A stretch of DNA of 64,000 nucleotides from Listeria valentina (GCF_011800755.1 NZ_JAATJW010000002.1:50819-114818), one strand, 5' to 3'. Numbered from the stretch's first letter, positions 30,962 to 39,977 are shown. Notes: generated by a model not told the origin, from the letters alone. A program made the numbers and translations.

Positions 30962-32455
30962 TTTCACCATTTCTTTTGCAGCATTTAGTTGTGGATCATT
31001 TTCTTTCAGCTGCTTACGAATTTGTTCAATCAATTTATCCGTTGTTTTTCCGGTCATTACACCAGTTGGTTCCAGTCCATTTGCACTTTGGAAACGCTGA
31101 ACCGCATAAGCCGTTTCACTATCGTACAGTCCGTCCACTTTCCCAACATTATAGTCGAGCGCTCGAAGGAGTTTTTCAACAACTTTGACTTGATCGCCAA
31201 AATCGCCTTCCTTCAGTTTAGCATCACTCGAAGGGACCGTTAGAGTGGCATAATCTGGCATGCTGATCACTTTATCTGGAGTAAGACCTTTCTTATTGAT
31301 CCAAGTTCCATCAGGTGTTAGCCATTTAGCAACCGTTAGTTTAAGCGTTGAACCATCATCAAGCGTTTGTGCCGTTTGAACAGTTCCCTTACCAAACGAT
31401 TTCGTTCCAACAAGCTTGACATTTCCGGATTCGCTAGCTGCTGCCGCTAAAATTTCAGAGGCGCTAGCACTCCCATCATCAATGAGCATCGTCGTTGGCA
31501 CTTTCACTTTGTAATCATCATTCACCGAACTATCGGCTGTAGCTGCTGACTTGTCTCCATTTCGTTCTTCTTCTTGGACGATCACTTTGCCGTCTGGAAC
31601 AAACATGTTAGAAATCGAGATCGCTTGGTCAAGTAAACCACCTGGATTTCCACGCAAGTCCACGACAAGTCCTTTCATGCCATTTTTATCCAGCTCTTTC
31701 AGGGCTTTCAGGAATTCTTCGCCAGTTTTTTCTGAGAAGGTACTGATAGTCACATGCGCAATTTTATCACTGCCCATTTCTTTATAGACCGTCTCAACTG
31801 GGATTTCAGCACGAGTTAATTTAAATTCCATCGGTTTTTCTACACCATCACGTTCAACGGTGAGTGTAACCGTCGTCCCTTTTTCACCGCGGATTTTTTT
31901 AATCGCTTGGCTCGTCGTCTGTCCTTTAATCGACTTGCCATCGACTTCTGTGATCCGGTCACGTGGCTTCATTCCAGCTTTTTCAGCTGGCGAATTTTTA
32001 ATTGGCGAAACGACAATAATGTGTCCATCTTCTTCACCAATTTCAGCCCCGATTCCTTCAAAGCTTGAACTGATCGTGTCATCAAATTCTTCGGATTCTT
32101 TTTTCGTCATGAAAGCAGAGTAAGGATCATCAAGTGAAGCGATCATTCCACTAATGGCCCCTTCCGCTAAATTCGCCGAGTCTGTCTTCTTATAATAATT
32201 TTTCTTGATAGCATCATAAGCATTATAAAGTTTTGTAAATTCCTTCCGTTCTGGAATGGAAACTTTTACTTGTTTATCATCACCAAGTGACATCACAATC
32301 GTCGTGACAAGAGCCGTCACAAACACAAAGCCAAAAAGAAGCATGATGAACGGAAATAAGCGCATTCGGACGTATTTGCTATTTACTTGTTTCTTGCCCG
32401 TCTCTTCTTTTTCTTTGTCTTGTTGTTCCTCACCATTTTGTGGGTTTTGATCCAT
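30959..32455 (-). CDS. ctpA: Carboxy-terminal processing protease CtpA
   Basis: A 498-residue membrane-anchored S41 serine protease. A cytosolic N-terminus and a membrane segment (about 33-55) are followed by a PDZ domain (about 110-185), the peptidase core with catalytic Ser in DDGSASASEIL near 330 and Lys in TKSFGKGTVQ near 357, and a peptidoglycan-binding domain (about 425-480, GDFGDQVKVVEKLLRALDYN). It likely processes cell-envelope proteins outside the membrane. ATG at 32455 is preferred over the ATG at 32461 because AGTGGTG sits 7 bp before the former and almost touches the latter. Confidence 0.93.
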   Translation of the reverse strand: MDQNPQNGEEQQDKEKEETGKKQVNSKYVRMRLFPFIMLLFGFVFVTALVTTIVMSLGDDKQVKVSIPERKEFTKLYNAYDAIKKNYYKKTDSANLAEGAISGMIASLDDPYSAFMTKKESEEFDDTISSSFEGIGAEIGEEDGHIIVVSPIKNSPAEKAGMKPRDRITEVDGKSIKGQTTSQAIKKIRGEKGTTVTLTVERDGVEKPMEFKLTRAEIPVETVYKEMGSDKIAHVTISTFSEKTGEEFLKALKELDKNGMKGLVVDLRGNPGGLLDQAISISNMFVPDGKVIVQEEERNGDKSAATADSSVNDDYKVKVPTTMLIDDGSASASEILAAAASESGNVKLVGTKSFGKGTVQTAQTLDDGSTLKLTVAKWLTPDGTWINKKGLTPDKVISMPDYATLTVPSSDAKLKEGDFGDQVKVVEKLLRALDYNVGKVDGLYDSETAYAVQRFQSANGLEPTGVMTGKTTDKLIEQIRKQLKENDPQLNAAKEMVK

Positions 32456-32588
32456 CCACATTCACCACTTTCTATCTAGGTCCAAAGATCATTTAAAATC
32501 ACTTTAACTCTATCATTTTAACAGTTTTTGGAGCCGAATGGTATCCTTTTTCATGAGAATTCAATGAGAATCTTCAAACCGGCTCCAG

Positions 32589-32852
32589 CTATCCTTTCGT
32601 AATTTGCCGAACGAGTGCCATAAGCTCGTCCGCACGCACACACTTTTCTCCTTGTTCTACCGACTCAAAATTTCGCATTTCCTCTTCCAAAACGGCAAAT
32701 CCGACTTTTTTAAGAGCCTCACGTGCTGCAGCAAGTTGTGTCAAAATTTCCTTTGCAGGACGCTCCGTTTCGATCATCTGCGCTAAACCGCGAACCTGTC
32801 CCTCGGCTCGCCGCAAGCGATTGACGAGTGCTTTTTTCTCACTTGCATCCAT
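32589..32852 (-). CDS. CsoR/FrmR-family repressor lacking metal ligands
   Basis: An 87-residue all-helical repressor of the CsoR/RcnR family (DUF156), recognised from LVNRLRRAEGQVRGLAQMIE at residues 9-28. In B. subtilis CsoR the Cu(I) ligands are Cys-His-Cys. At the aligned positions this protein has Ala (ERPAKEIL), Ala (GFAVLEEE) and Phe (MRNFESV), so the copper site is absent; the only Cys is near the C-terminus (GEKCVRADE). No copA or copZ adjoins it, although in other Listeria this gene lies beside a copper ATPase. It may sense something else or be a relic. DNA-binding residues look intact. Confidence 0.8.
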   Translation of the reverse strand: MDASEKKALVNRLRRAEGQVRGLAQMIETERPAKEILTQLAAAREALKKVGFAVLEEEMRNFESVEQGEKCVRADELMALVRQITKG

Positions 32853-32886
32853 TTTTCCAACTCCTCACAAGAACCCGCAGTATTCA

Positions 32887-32920
32887 CTAAAAAACTGTCT
32901 TTTCTCTCGAAAAGACAGTC
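32887..32920 (-). terminator. Terminator of the VanY-like carboxypeptidase gene
   Basis: On the minus strand ACTGTCTTTTC and GAAAAGACAGT are perfect arms with a GAGA tetraloop, followed by T6. Confidence 0.94.
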
Positions 32921-32924
32921 CTAG

Positions 32925-33746
32925 TTATGCTTTTTCGGCTTTTTTCAACTTGTCATCTAAAAGCTTCACATGTTCAAAAAATTCTTCGAGCGTCCAATTA
33001 TTTTTATAAATAATCGTAGCTGCTTCTTTCCCGACATAACGGAAATGCCAAGCTTCATATTCATACTTCGTAATCTTTTCTTTTCCAGCTGGATAGCGCA
33101 AAATAAAGCCGTACTTATGGGCATTTTCCTTTGCCCAAGTGCCTTCCGCTGTTTCACCAAATGCAGCTGATAATGCCAAGTCCGCACTTTTCGACGACAT
33201 GTCCATTGCAAGCCCCGTTTGGTGTTCACTCGTCCCAGGAACCGCAACCGCCTCGCCAGCTTTTTCCTTCCCTTTCGCACTTACCTCAGCTTCGTAAACT
33301 TCTTCTTGTCGACTGTAGGAGCGATAACCTGAAACCGCGTAAAGCTCGTATCCAGCATCCTTTGCTCCCTTAAACATTGCTTCGAGTGCATCCCCTGCTG
33401 CTTTTCTCATTTTCGCTTTTTCAATGTCTGCATTTCCAAAAGAAAATTCCACATTAGGACGAACGAGATCGCTCGGGATATACGTTGACTGCATCAAATA
33501 ATCTTTATTCGCTAAAATAAGTAAATTAGCTTCGTTTTCAATGTACGCTGTGCCGTCTCGTTCTACAAGCTTATTTTGCTTAGAAATAAACGGATAGAGC
33601 GGGTCTTTCTTTAATTTAGCTACTTCAACTTCACTAGTAGTCGATTTTTGCGATTCATTCGAATTTGCTTGATGACTTCCATCATCTTGCACTGTTTGAA
33701 CCACTGAAAGCGCAATGGCAAATGCAATTGAAATTATCTTCTTCAT
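32925..33746 (-). CDS. VanY-family D-Ala-D-Ala carboxypeptidase
   Basis: A 273-residue exported metallo-carboxypeptidase (peptidase M15B) that trims the terminal D-Ala from peptidoglycan stems. Zn ligands lie in SEHQTGLAMD near residue 180 (His and Asp) and EAWHFRYVG near 237 (catalytic Glu and His); SGYRSYSRQEEVY near 145 is the substrate-binding stretch. ATG at 33746 follows GAGG at 7 bp. The N-terminus is a signal peptide, but where a lipobox Cys might be expected the sequence reads ALSVVQTV, so it is probably secreted or retained differently from lipoprotein relatives. It is chromosomal core in Listeria, not part of the van cluster at 61-64 kb. Confidence 0.88.
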   Translation of the reverse strand: MKKIISIAFAIALSVVQTVQDDGSHQANSNESQKSTTSEVEVAKLKKDPLYPFISKQNKLVERDGTAYIENEANLLILANKDYLMQSTYIPSDLVRPNVEFSFGNADIEKAKMRKAAGDALEAMFKGAKDAGYELYAVSGYRSYSRQEEVYEAEVSAKGKEKAGEAVAVPGTSEHQTGLAMDMSSKSADLALSAAFGETAEGTWAKENAHKYGFILRYPAGKEKITKYEYEAWHFRYVGKEAATIIYKNNWTLEEFFEHVKLLDDKLKKAEKA

Positions 33747-33778
33747 CTTCAAACCTCATGCCTTTCCATTTTGAAAAC

Positions 33779-34477
33779 TTATAATGCTGCTTCAAGTGCC
33801 ACTTCTATCATATCACCAAAAGTGGTTTGTCGCTCAAGCGCTGTTGTTTCTTCCCCTGTTAAAATGTGATCGCTAACTGTCAGAATAGCAAGCGCATGCC
33901 GCCCGTATTTTTGAGCAAGCATATAAAGCGCCGCTGCTTCCATTTCAACACCGAGCACACCATAATTTGCCAGCTGCTTTTTATCCAGTTCATCATTATA
34001 AAAACGATCCGAAGAAAAAACATTCCCAACTTTTAGCGAAAGCCCCTTTCTCGTTCCCGCCTCATGCGCTTTTTTTAGCAAATCGAAGTCGGCCACTGGG
34101 GCGAAATCAACACCTGGAAAGGTATTTTGATTGATCTTTGAATCCGTTGAAGCCGCTTGAGCAATCACAACATCACGCACTTTTACATCTTTTTGTAGCG
34201 CGCCCATCGTCCCCACACGAATTAAATTTTTCACATCATAGCTTTGAATAAGTTCATTCACATAAATCGAAATCGAAGGAATTCCCATCCCCGTTCCCAT
34301 AACAGAAACACGCTTCCCTTTATAGGTTCCCGTATAGCCAAGCATGCCGCGAACCTCGTTAAATAAAACGGGCGCTTCAAAAAAAGTTTCAGCAATATAT
34401 TTAGCCCGAAGCGGATCCCCTGGAAGTAAAATTGTTTCAGCAATTTCTCCAGGTCCTGCTGCAATATGTACACTCAT
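33779..34477 (-). CDS. deoD: Purine-nucleoside phosphorylase DeoD
   Basis: A 232-residue hexameric-type (low molecular mass) phosphorylase cleaving purine (deoxy)nucleosides with phosphate. The phosphate-site motif [10 protein letters not shown] is near residue 18, [16 protein letters not shown] near 62, and [12 protein letters not shown] near 178, with catalytic Asp in [11 protein letters not shown] near 202. The start is ATG at 34477 ([14 protein letters not shown]) behind GGAGGG, not the longer frame. It is likely co-transcribed with the upstream YozE gene (22-bp gap). Confidence 0.95.
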   Translation of the reverse strand: MSVHIAAGPGEIAETILLPGDPLRAKYIAETFFEAPVLFNEVRGMLGYTGTYKGKRVSVMGTGMGIPSISIYVNELIQSYDVKNLIRVGTMGALQKDVKVRDVVIAQAASTDSKINQNTFPGVDFAPVADFDLLKKAHEAGTRKGLSLKVGNVFSSDRFYNDELDKKQLANYGVLGVEMEAAALYMLAQKYGRHALAILTVSDHILTGEETTALERQTTFGDMIEVALEAAL

Positions 34478-34499
34478 GAAATCAAATCCCTCCATTATT

Positions 34500-34730
34500 T
34501 TAACGATTTTTTTCTTCGCTTAGTAAATATTCATCATATAATTCATCAAATAACGCCATTCCATTCAAATATGACGCATTTAGTTCTAAATAGTCACTCA
34601 GTACATGATAACTTTTCGCTTGTTTTGGAAAACTATGATCTTTATAGGCTGCATTAGCAAATTGCGTTTTAGGATCGCGTTTTTCCGGATCACGATACGT
34701 CATTAAAAAATGATAAAAAGTCCGTCCCAT
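34500..34730 (-). CDS. yozE: YozE-family protein (UPF0346)
   Basis: A 76-residue protein with the YozE SAM-like fold: [15 protein letters not shown] at the start, [20 protein letters not shown] in the middle and [17 protein letters not shown] at the end. Function unknown; the fold suggests nucleic-acid or protein binding. It lies just upstream of deoD on the same strand. Confidence 0.88.
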   Translation of the reverse strand: MGRTFYHFLMTYRDPEKRDPKTQFANAAYKDHSFPKQAKSYHVLSDYLELNASYLNGMALFDELYDEYLLSEEKNR

Positions 34731-34798
34731 AATTCTCCTCCAACTTGTTTTTCCTGTTCTTACTATAGAGGATTTTTTAAAAAACGTAAAGCCATGCT

Positions 34799-35695
34799 TT
34801 ATAACGCGTTTAAAATTTCTTCACAGAGTTCGTGAGTGGAAAGCGCATCTTGTTCTGCAATCGGCAATTTCTGACCATTTTTCACCGCTTCTAAAAATGC
34901 ATTTACGATCTGGATAAAGCCACGTTTATAAAGCGTCTTTTCCCAATCTGGGAACCGTTCCAAACGTTTTACAATCCCAGTTCCAACTTCAAGCTCTTGC
35001 AAATTCGATACTGTATATTTACCGGTACTTGTGAGTACTTCTACTTTTTCTTCACTCACACCGCTATTTCGGTTCATAATCGCCGTTGCCACTTTTTCAT
35101 TCCCACTAAATTGTACCGTTAAGCTTTCTAACAATCCCTCACGAAAAACAGGGAAAATTTGAAAAGCCTCTACCTTCCCACCTAGTAAGAAACGAACCGT
35201 ATCCACTACATGAATAAAATCGTCATAAATAAAAGTACGTGGTTCGCTCATACTATCCGCTCTATTTTTCTGCATCAAGATCATGTTGACATTTTCAAGC
35301 TGTTTTAGCTCTTGATAATAGGGAGCAAAACGACGGTTAAAACCAGTCATGAGAGGAACCTGCAAGCGTTCTGCAAGTGCGGTGAGCTCCCGAGTTTCCT
35401 CAATTTGATCAGAAATTGGCTTATCCACATAGACCGCAATTCCAGCTTCAATAACGGATTTTACCATCTCCGCATGGCTTTGTGTTGAACTATGTATAAA
35501 AACTGCTTGAACACCTGCTTCAATCACAGACTCAATCGAAGCATGCGTTTCTTTAAAACGATATTTCTTTTTTAGATGTTCCAGTTTCTCAGGATTCCGC
35601 GTGTAAAGATGGACCTCAATCTCTTCCATTTCTGCAAAAACCGGTAAATAAGCTTTTTGGGCAATACCACCAAGACCAACAATAGCTACTTTCAT
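34799..35695 (-). CDS. Gfo/Idh/MocA-family oxidoreductase
   Basis: A 298-residue NAD(P)-dependent oxidoreductase. The N-terminal Rossmann fold starts [20 protein letters not shown] with GxGxxA, and the family EKP-type motif appears as YVDKPISDQ near residue 92 (Lys retained). The C-terminal alpha/beta domain includes [19 protein letters not shown] near 155, where the DxxxH motif is expected. Relatives oxidise sugars, inositols or sugar derivatives; no neighbouring gene indicates the substrate. It is separated from msrB by a terminator. Confidence 0.86.
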   Translation of the reverse strand: MKVAIVGLGGIAQKAYLPVFAEMEEIEVHLYTRNPEKLEHLKKKYRFKETHASIESVIEAGVQAVFIHSSTQSHAEMVKSVIEAGIAVYVDKPISDQIEETRELTALAERLQVPLMTGFNRRFAPYYQELKQLENVNMILMQKNRADSMSEPRTFIYDDFIHVVDTVRFLLGGKVEAFQIFPVFREGLLESLTVQFSGNEKVATAIMNRNSGVSEEKVEVLTSTGKYTVSNLQELEVGTGIVKRLERFPDWEKTLYKRGFIQIVNAFLEAVKNGQKLPIAEQDALSTHELCEEILNAL

Positions 35696-35712
35696 TTTAA
35701 ATTTCCTCCTTC

Positions 35713-35744
35713 AAAAAGGCTCTTCGGACATATCCAAAGAGCCT
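35713..35744 (-). terminator. Terminator downstream of msrB
   Basis: On the minus strand AGGCTCTT and AAGAGCCT flank a 12-nt loop and are followed by TTTTT. The oxidoreductase ribosome site AAGGAGG begins immediately after. Confidence 0.88.
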
Positions 35745-35752
35745 ATCCATTT

Positions 35753-36190
35753 TTATGAAAAGAGTACACGATACTTGCCGTATCCTTCTGTTTCAAGATC
35801 TTCTGCTGGAATAAATCGAAGTGCTGCTGAATTGATGCAATAACGAAGCCCGCCTTTGTCACTTGGTCCATCTGGAAAAACATGGCCAAGATGGGAATCA
35901 GCATTTTTAGAACGCACTTCCGTTCGCCGCATGCCATGGCTATCATCAAATTTTTCTAGAATCTCAGCCTCATCAATCGGCTTTGTGAAACTAGGCCAAC
36001 CACACCCAGCATCATATTGATCCGCGGAAGAAAAAAGTGGCTTTCCAGAAACAACATCCACATAAATCCCTGGCTTCGCATTATCAAAATATTTATTTTG
36101 AAATGGCGTTTCTGTCGCGTTTTCTTGCGTCACCTTGTATTCCAAATCTGAAAGTTCTTGTAAACGTTCTGCTTTTGTTTTTTGATCCAT
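35753..36190 (-). CDS. msrB: Methionine-R-sulfoxide reductase
   Basis: A 145-residue enzyme reducing the R epimer of methionine sulfoxide. The core CGWPSF is near residue 66, HLGHVFPDG near 100 and the catalytic Cys lies in [12 protein letters not shown] near 119. The two CxxC zinc motifs of many MsrB proteins are absent, as in part of the Firmicute family. ATG at 36190 is preferred because AAGGATGAGG is well spaced from it; an ATG at 36199 overlaps the msrA stop but its ribosome site would be too close. Confidence 0.93.
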   Translation of the reverse strand: MDQKTKAERLQELSDLEYKVTQENATETPFQNKYFDNAKPGIYVDVVSGKPLFSSADQYDAGCGWPSFTKPIDEAEILEKFDDSHGMRRTEVRSKNADSHLGHVFPDGPSDKGGLRYCINSAALRFIPAEDLETEGYGKYRVLFS

Positions 36191-36195
36191 TGTCC

Positions 36196-36729
36196 TCATC
36201 CTTCCCAGTGATTTTGGATAAATTGATCTCTTCCAGAACCGCGACGATAGCCTTCATAATGCATTTTTTCTTTTTTATAAAAATCTTGATGATAATCTTC
36301 TGCTGGATAAAAAGTGCTCGCAGGAACCACTTCCGTCACGATTGGCTTTTTAAAACGGCCACTCGCATCCAAATCTTTGACCGCTTGTTCAGCGATTTGT
36401 TTTTGTTCTTCATTATGATAGAAAATTGCTGGTCGGTAAGAACTACCACGATCTACAAATTGTCCATTTGGATCGGTCGGATCCGTTTGCTCGAAGTAAA
36501 CTTGAACTAATTTTTCGTACGGAAACACTTTAGGATCGAATGTGATTTCCACCGCTTCCGCGTGGCCTGTATTTCCACGGCAAACTTCTTCATAAGTTGG
36601 ATTTTCTGTTGTTCCTCCCGTGTAGCCGGAAACCACTTTCAAAATACCAGGCTGCGTGTCAAATGGCTTTACCATACACCAAAAACAGCCTCCTGCAAAA
36701 GTTGCTTTTTCTAATTTTTTATCAGTCAT
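36196..36729 (-). CDS. msrA: Methionine-S-sulfoxide reductase
   Basis: A 177-residue enzyme reducing the S epimer of methionine sulfoxide. The catalytic motif GCFWC is at residues 14-18, followed by [19 protein letters not shown] and [11 protein letters not shown], all canonical. Together with msrB just downstream it repairs both epimers after oxidative damage. It probably belongs to a degV-ypmR-ypmS-msrA-msrB transcription unit. Confidence 0.96.
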   Translation of the reverse strand: MTDKKLEKATFAGGCFWCMVKPFDTQPGILKVVSGYTGGTTENPTYEEVCRGNTGHAEAVEITFDPKVFPYEKLVQVYFEQTDPTDPNGQFVDRGSSYRPAIFYHNEEQKQIAEQAVKDLDASGRFKKPIVTEVVPASTFYPAEDYHQDFYKKEKMHYEGYRRGSGRDQFIQNHWEG

Positions 36730-36750
36730 TTACGTCACCCCTGTCTCCGT

Positions 36751-37377
36751 TTAATTAACGGGTACTAAAAGTGTAAACGAAATGTCGTCTTTCTTCAAAT
36801 TAAGTGCATCGGCACGGACTTTGGTGTCACCTTTTAGCTTCAATTTATTTAAATCTAGATAAATTTCTTGCTTTTTGGGAATGACCGTAACCCACTTTGG
36901 AAATTTATAGGTTTTATTCACAAAACTCATCACATAAGAAACCGGAAGCGGTAAAGCGCCAACCGCCATGTCTTTTAATTTCAAAACGACATCGCCATTT
37001 TTCTTAACCGATGGAGAAAATATTAATTTCATTTGAATCGGCTCATCAAAAATCTTAGCTTCTGCCTTAAAAATCACATTGTTCGCTACATAGACATCAT
37101 AACCAATATCTTCATCGTCACTAAAATCATCAATATAGGTTTGAATCAGCTTATTTAAATCTGCTTTTGAAGTACTCGTTGAAAATTCCACATTTTTGTG
37201 GTTGCTTTTAATTGCAGGCGTTGGTTCTTCTGTTGGATTAAGCACGAAAATAGATAGATAAATCCAACCAAAAAAGCCTGCAATTATCAAGAACAATGCT
37301 AGACAAACCCATTTCCAAAAATTAATTTTCCGTTTTAATTCTTGTTTTTCACCACTTCTTGTTTGTTGTTCCGCCAA
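36751..37377 (-). CDS. ypmS: YpmS-family membrane-anchored protein (DUF2140)
   Basis: A 208-residue protein with one N-terminal membrane segment (about 19-42, ending IYLSIFVLNP) and an extracytoplasmic domain typical of YpmS. The conserved region includes ALPLPVSYVMSFVNKTYKFP near residue 140. Function unknown. Its constant pairing with YpmR, a GDSL hydrolase encoded just upstream, suggests a common envelope-lipid or wall role, which is inference. Confidence 0.85.
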   Translation of the reverse strand: MAEQQTRSGEKQELKRKINFWKWVCLALFLIIAGFFGWIYLSIFVLNPTEEPTPAIKSNHKNVEFSTSTSKADLNKLIQTYIDDFSDDEDIGYDVYVANNVIFKAEAKIFDEPIQMKLIFSPSVKKNGDVVLKLKDMAVGALPLPVSYVMSFVNKTYKFPKWVTVIPKKQEIYLDLNKLKLKGDTKVRADALNLKKDDISFTLLVPVN

Positions 37378-37388
37378 ACGAATTCACC

Positions 37389-38195
37389 TTACTCTTTCTT
37401 TTTAGGAATCTTTCCCGCATCTAGCTCTTTTATAATCGTTTCATCAAGCTTATGCGCGATTTTTTCATACCCTGTATGATTCGGATGGAAATAATCGTCC
37501 GAAAGAAGCGGATTAGGTTTATCTCGATTTTTTGTATCGCGATTTTCAATCAGCTGTGCAATCGGAACAAAGTAAGCATTTTTTTGCTCGTTAATAAAGG
37601 CTCGTGAACTCTCATTCCAGTTCGAGATCACTTCATCAAACTGCTTGATTTGACTAAAGTAAGTCGTATATGGATTATAAATCCCCACGAGGAATATCGG
37701 AGCATTCGGGTTATTTTTTCGAATTAATGTGAAGACTTCCGTCAAATTTTTTTGGAAGTTTTTCTGTGCTTTCGTAAAATCAGAAACTTTGACATCCAGT
37801 AGTTTCGATTGAAGAACTTTCATCACATCGTTTCCACCGATTGTAATCGTAATAACATTTGCTTTTTGGACGGCTTTTTGAAATTCAGGTTCTGTTTTCA
37901 AGCGTTTTAACAGCTGGTCACTTCTATTTCCAGAAACACCGTAGTTGGTCGTTGCGACACTTCTTACTTCTTGGTGCTTAGCAAGTGATTTGTCTAAAAT
38001 GCCAACATAGCCGCCAGCTTTTTTTTCATCACCGTCACCTTCTGTGAGCGAGTCCCCCATTGCAACAAGTGAAATCGGCGTTTTTTCTTCTTCTTTTTTT
38101 TGATCCAGATAGTCTTTTAACCATAACCCACCAAAAATGATAGCTAGAAGAATCAGAACGGCAACTAGTAAAACAAGTAATCTTTTTTTCTTCAT
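37389..38195 (-). CDS. ypmR: GDSL/SGNH-family lipase-like hydrolase (YpmR)
   Basis: A 268-residue SGNH hydrolase anchored by an N-terminal membrane segment (about 5-26). Block I is VAMGDSLTEGDG near residue 45 (nucleophile Ser), block III is TITIGGNDVMK near 116 (Gly-Asn), and block V is DDYFHPNHTGYEKIA near 240 (Asp-His pair). The active domain is outside the membrane. Substrate unknown, likely an ester of lipid or polysaccharide. Confidence 0.88.
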   Translation of the reverse strand: MKKKRLLVLLVAVLILLAIIFGGLWLKDYLDQKKEEEKTPISLVAMGDSLTEGDGDEKKAGGYVGILDKSLAKHQEVRSVATTNYGVSGNRSDQLLKRLKTEPEFQKAVQKANVITITIGGNDVMKVLQSKLLDVKVSDFTKAQKNFQKNLTEVFTLIRKNNPNAPIFLVGIYNPYTTYFSQIKQFDEVISNWNESSRAFINEQKNAYFVPIAQLIENRDTKNRDKPNPLLSDDYFHPNHTGYEKIAHKLDETIIKELDAGKIPKKKE

Positions 38196-38212
38196 CTTTC
38201 TGTATCCTCACT

Positions 38213-39055
38213 TTATTCCGTGTAGTACATAACAGCAAAAGCGCCGTTACCAGCATGTGTCGCTACAACAGGATCGGCATCGAAAATCGGGATCGAGGAC
38301 ATGCCAAGCAATTTTTTGGCGGCTTCTTGAAAAGCCTCGGCCATTTGTAAGCCATTTGCTTGTTCGACGTCCAGTGCCACAATTTTTCTTTTCTCAGCTC
38401 CAACAAGTTCGAGCAAGTAGTTCAAAATTTTCTTGTTACTTCTTACTTTCGCCGTTTCTTCCAGTTGTCCTTCTTTTAATTCCGCAATCAATTTAATATT
38501 TAATAAGCTTCCTAGAAGACCTTGAACGCGTCCAACTCGTCCGCCTTTAATCAAGTTTTCAAGTGTAACAACAACGATATAAAGCTTCGTTTTCGAGCGA
38601 ATTTCTTCCATACGTTGTTTGATTTCAGTCATAGAGTGACTACCAGATTGTGCCATTTTTGCTGCTTCAAGCACTTGAAAAGCTTGACCACGTGCAATAA
38701 AATTCGTATCAACGACTTCCACTGTTCCTGTCGTCATTTCAGCTGCTTGCCTTGCTGTATTCACAGTTCCACTCAATTTTTCAGTTAAATGAATCGAAAG
38801 CACTTCATAACCTTCCGCAATATACTTTTCATACAGCTCGGCAAATCGTCCAAGTGGTGGTTGTGAGGATTTTGGTAATTGTTTCGAGTCACGCATCAGC
38901 TCCATAAAAGTTTCAGGTGTTAGCTCATTTAAGGGATCATATGTCTTTCCGTCTACTTCTACAGAAAGCGGAAGTACTTCGATTCCAAACTTTTCTGCTT
39001 CTTCTTTTGAAAGACAAGCCGTTGAATCCGTAATAATTTTAATTTTTTTAGTCAT
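38213..39055 (-). CDS. DegV-family fatty-acid-binding protein
   Basis: A 280-residue DegV protein. It starts KIKIITDSTACLSKEEAEKF, with the TDST loop that holds the lipid carboxylate, and contains SSQPPLGRFAELYEKYI near residue 60 and GGRVGRVQGLLGSLLNIKL near 166. FakB proteins of this family present fatty acids to FakA kinase for incorporation into phospholipid. Several DegV paralogs occur per Firmicute genome, so whether this one is a working FakB is not certain. Confidence 0.88.
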   Translation of the reverse strand: MTKKIKIITDSTACLSKEEAEKFGIEVLPLSVEVDGKTYDPLNELTPETFMELMRDSKQLPKSSQPPLGRFAELYEKYIAEGYEVLSIHLTEKLSGTVNTARQAAEMTTGTVEVVDTNFIARGQAFQVLEAAKMAQSGSHSMTEIKQRMEEIRSKTKLYIVVVTLENLIKGGRVGRVQGLLGSLLNIKLIAELKEGQLEETAKVRSNKKILNYLLELVGAEKRKIVALDVEQANGLQMAEAFQEAAKKLLGMSSIPIFDADPVVATHAGNGAFAVMYYTE

Positions 39056-39183
39056 TTGGTCACATCCAATTTATTTGATACCCTCTATTATAACAGTTTC
39101 GCCGCTAGAAAGATAAGAAATTTCTTTCCTTTCTTTTCCTTTTAGCGTATCATGAAAGTAACTTTAACGAATCAGGTGATAAA

Positions 39184-39816
39184 ATGAATCCAAGTGTTTA
39201 CCGCTTCAAAGAAGAACTTGCAAATTCGATCACGCATGGGATTGGCTTTTTACTGAGTATCCCAGCGTTTATTTTTTTAATTCTTTACAGCGTTTCTAAA
39301 AATGATCCTTTGTACTTAACGAGCTTTTTAATTTATGGAATTTCGCTCATGCTCCTTTATTTATGTTCAACGCTTCTTCACAGTTTTAAGCCCTCAAAAG
39401 TACGCCGTTTTTTTAACATCCTAGACCATGCCTCGATATATTTACTAATCGCTGGCTCTTACACCCCTTTTGCGCTCATCACTTTAAAAGGCCCGCTTGG
39501 CTGGACGCTTTTCGGTGTCATTTGGGGAATCGCAATTTTGGGCATTCTTTACAAAATCTTTTTCCTAGAAAAGTGGCGGATTTTATCTACTATCGTCTAC
39601 GTGATCATGGGCTGGCTAGTACTCCTTGGCATTAAGCCACTCTACGCAGGACTTAGTCCATCCGGGTTTTTCCTACTCCTTACAGGAGGAATCATGTTTA
39701 CGATCGGTGCTTTGCTTTACAGTTTTCCGAAAATCCCCTACATGCACGCCATTTGGCACTTATTCGTCATCATGGGGACAACCTTCATGTATTTCTGCAT
39801 TTTATTTTATGTTTAA
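39184..39816 (+). CDS. Hemolysin III family (PAQR-like) membrane protein
   Basis: A 210-residue protein with seven membrane segments of the YqfA/HlyIII branch of the PAQR family. The metal-site motifs are present: ELANSITHGIGFLLS near residue 10 (Glu, His), LLHSFKPSKVRRFFNILDHA near 60 (His, Asp, His) and HAIWHLFVIMG near 190 (HxxxH). Despite the name, a hemolytic role is doubtful for most members; they are probably Zn-dependent ceramidase-like or lipid-modifying enzymes. Monocistronic with its own terminator. Confidence 0.88.
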   Translation: MNPSVYRFKEELANSITHGIGFLLSIPAFIFLILYSVSKNDPLYLTSFLIYGISLMLLYLCSTLLHSFKPSKVRRFFNILDHASIYLLIAGSYTPFALITLKGPLGWTLFGVIWGIAILGILYKIFFLEKWRILSTIVYVIMGWLVLLGIKPLYAGLSPSGFFLLLTGGIMFTIGALLYSFPKIPYMHAIWHLFVIMGTTFMYFCILFYV

Positions 39817-39848
39817 CAAAAGCCAGGATTCTTTCCTGGCTTTTTTTG
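39817..39848 (+). terminator. Terminator of the hemolysin III gene
   Basis: AAAGCCAGGA and TCCTGGCTTT with a TTCTT loop and T7 run. Confidence 0.92.
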
Positions 39849-39908
39849 TATAGACCAATTCAACTTTCCTCTTTAATCCCCTTCATCCCAACAACCATAC
39901 CATTTTTA

Positions 39909-39958
39909 ATAGTATGACACATTTAAGACTTGATTTTAAATGTGTCATACTATATAAT
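39909..39958 (+). promoter_or_regulatory. ccpN promoter overlapped by an 18-bp inverted repeat (operator)
   Basis: TTGATT (39930-39935), a 17-bp spacer and TATAAT (39953-39958) form a promoter. The 18-bp perfect arms at 39909-39926 and 39936-39953 (core AGTATGACACATTTAA and its complement) are separated by 9 bp. The right arm fills the -35/-10 spacer exactly. The core TATGACA fits the kind of site bound by CcpN, so autorepression is likely. The repeat is directly visible; the regulator is inferred from position. Confidence 0.75.
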
Positions 39959-39977
39959 TTCCGTGTAACCTATTTCC

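Noticed and set aside
32529..32585. Fur or CsoR operator
   Set aside because: The sequence lacks a GATAAT-type Fur box and the GC-flanked CsoR operator; kept only as an unassigned inverted repeat.
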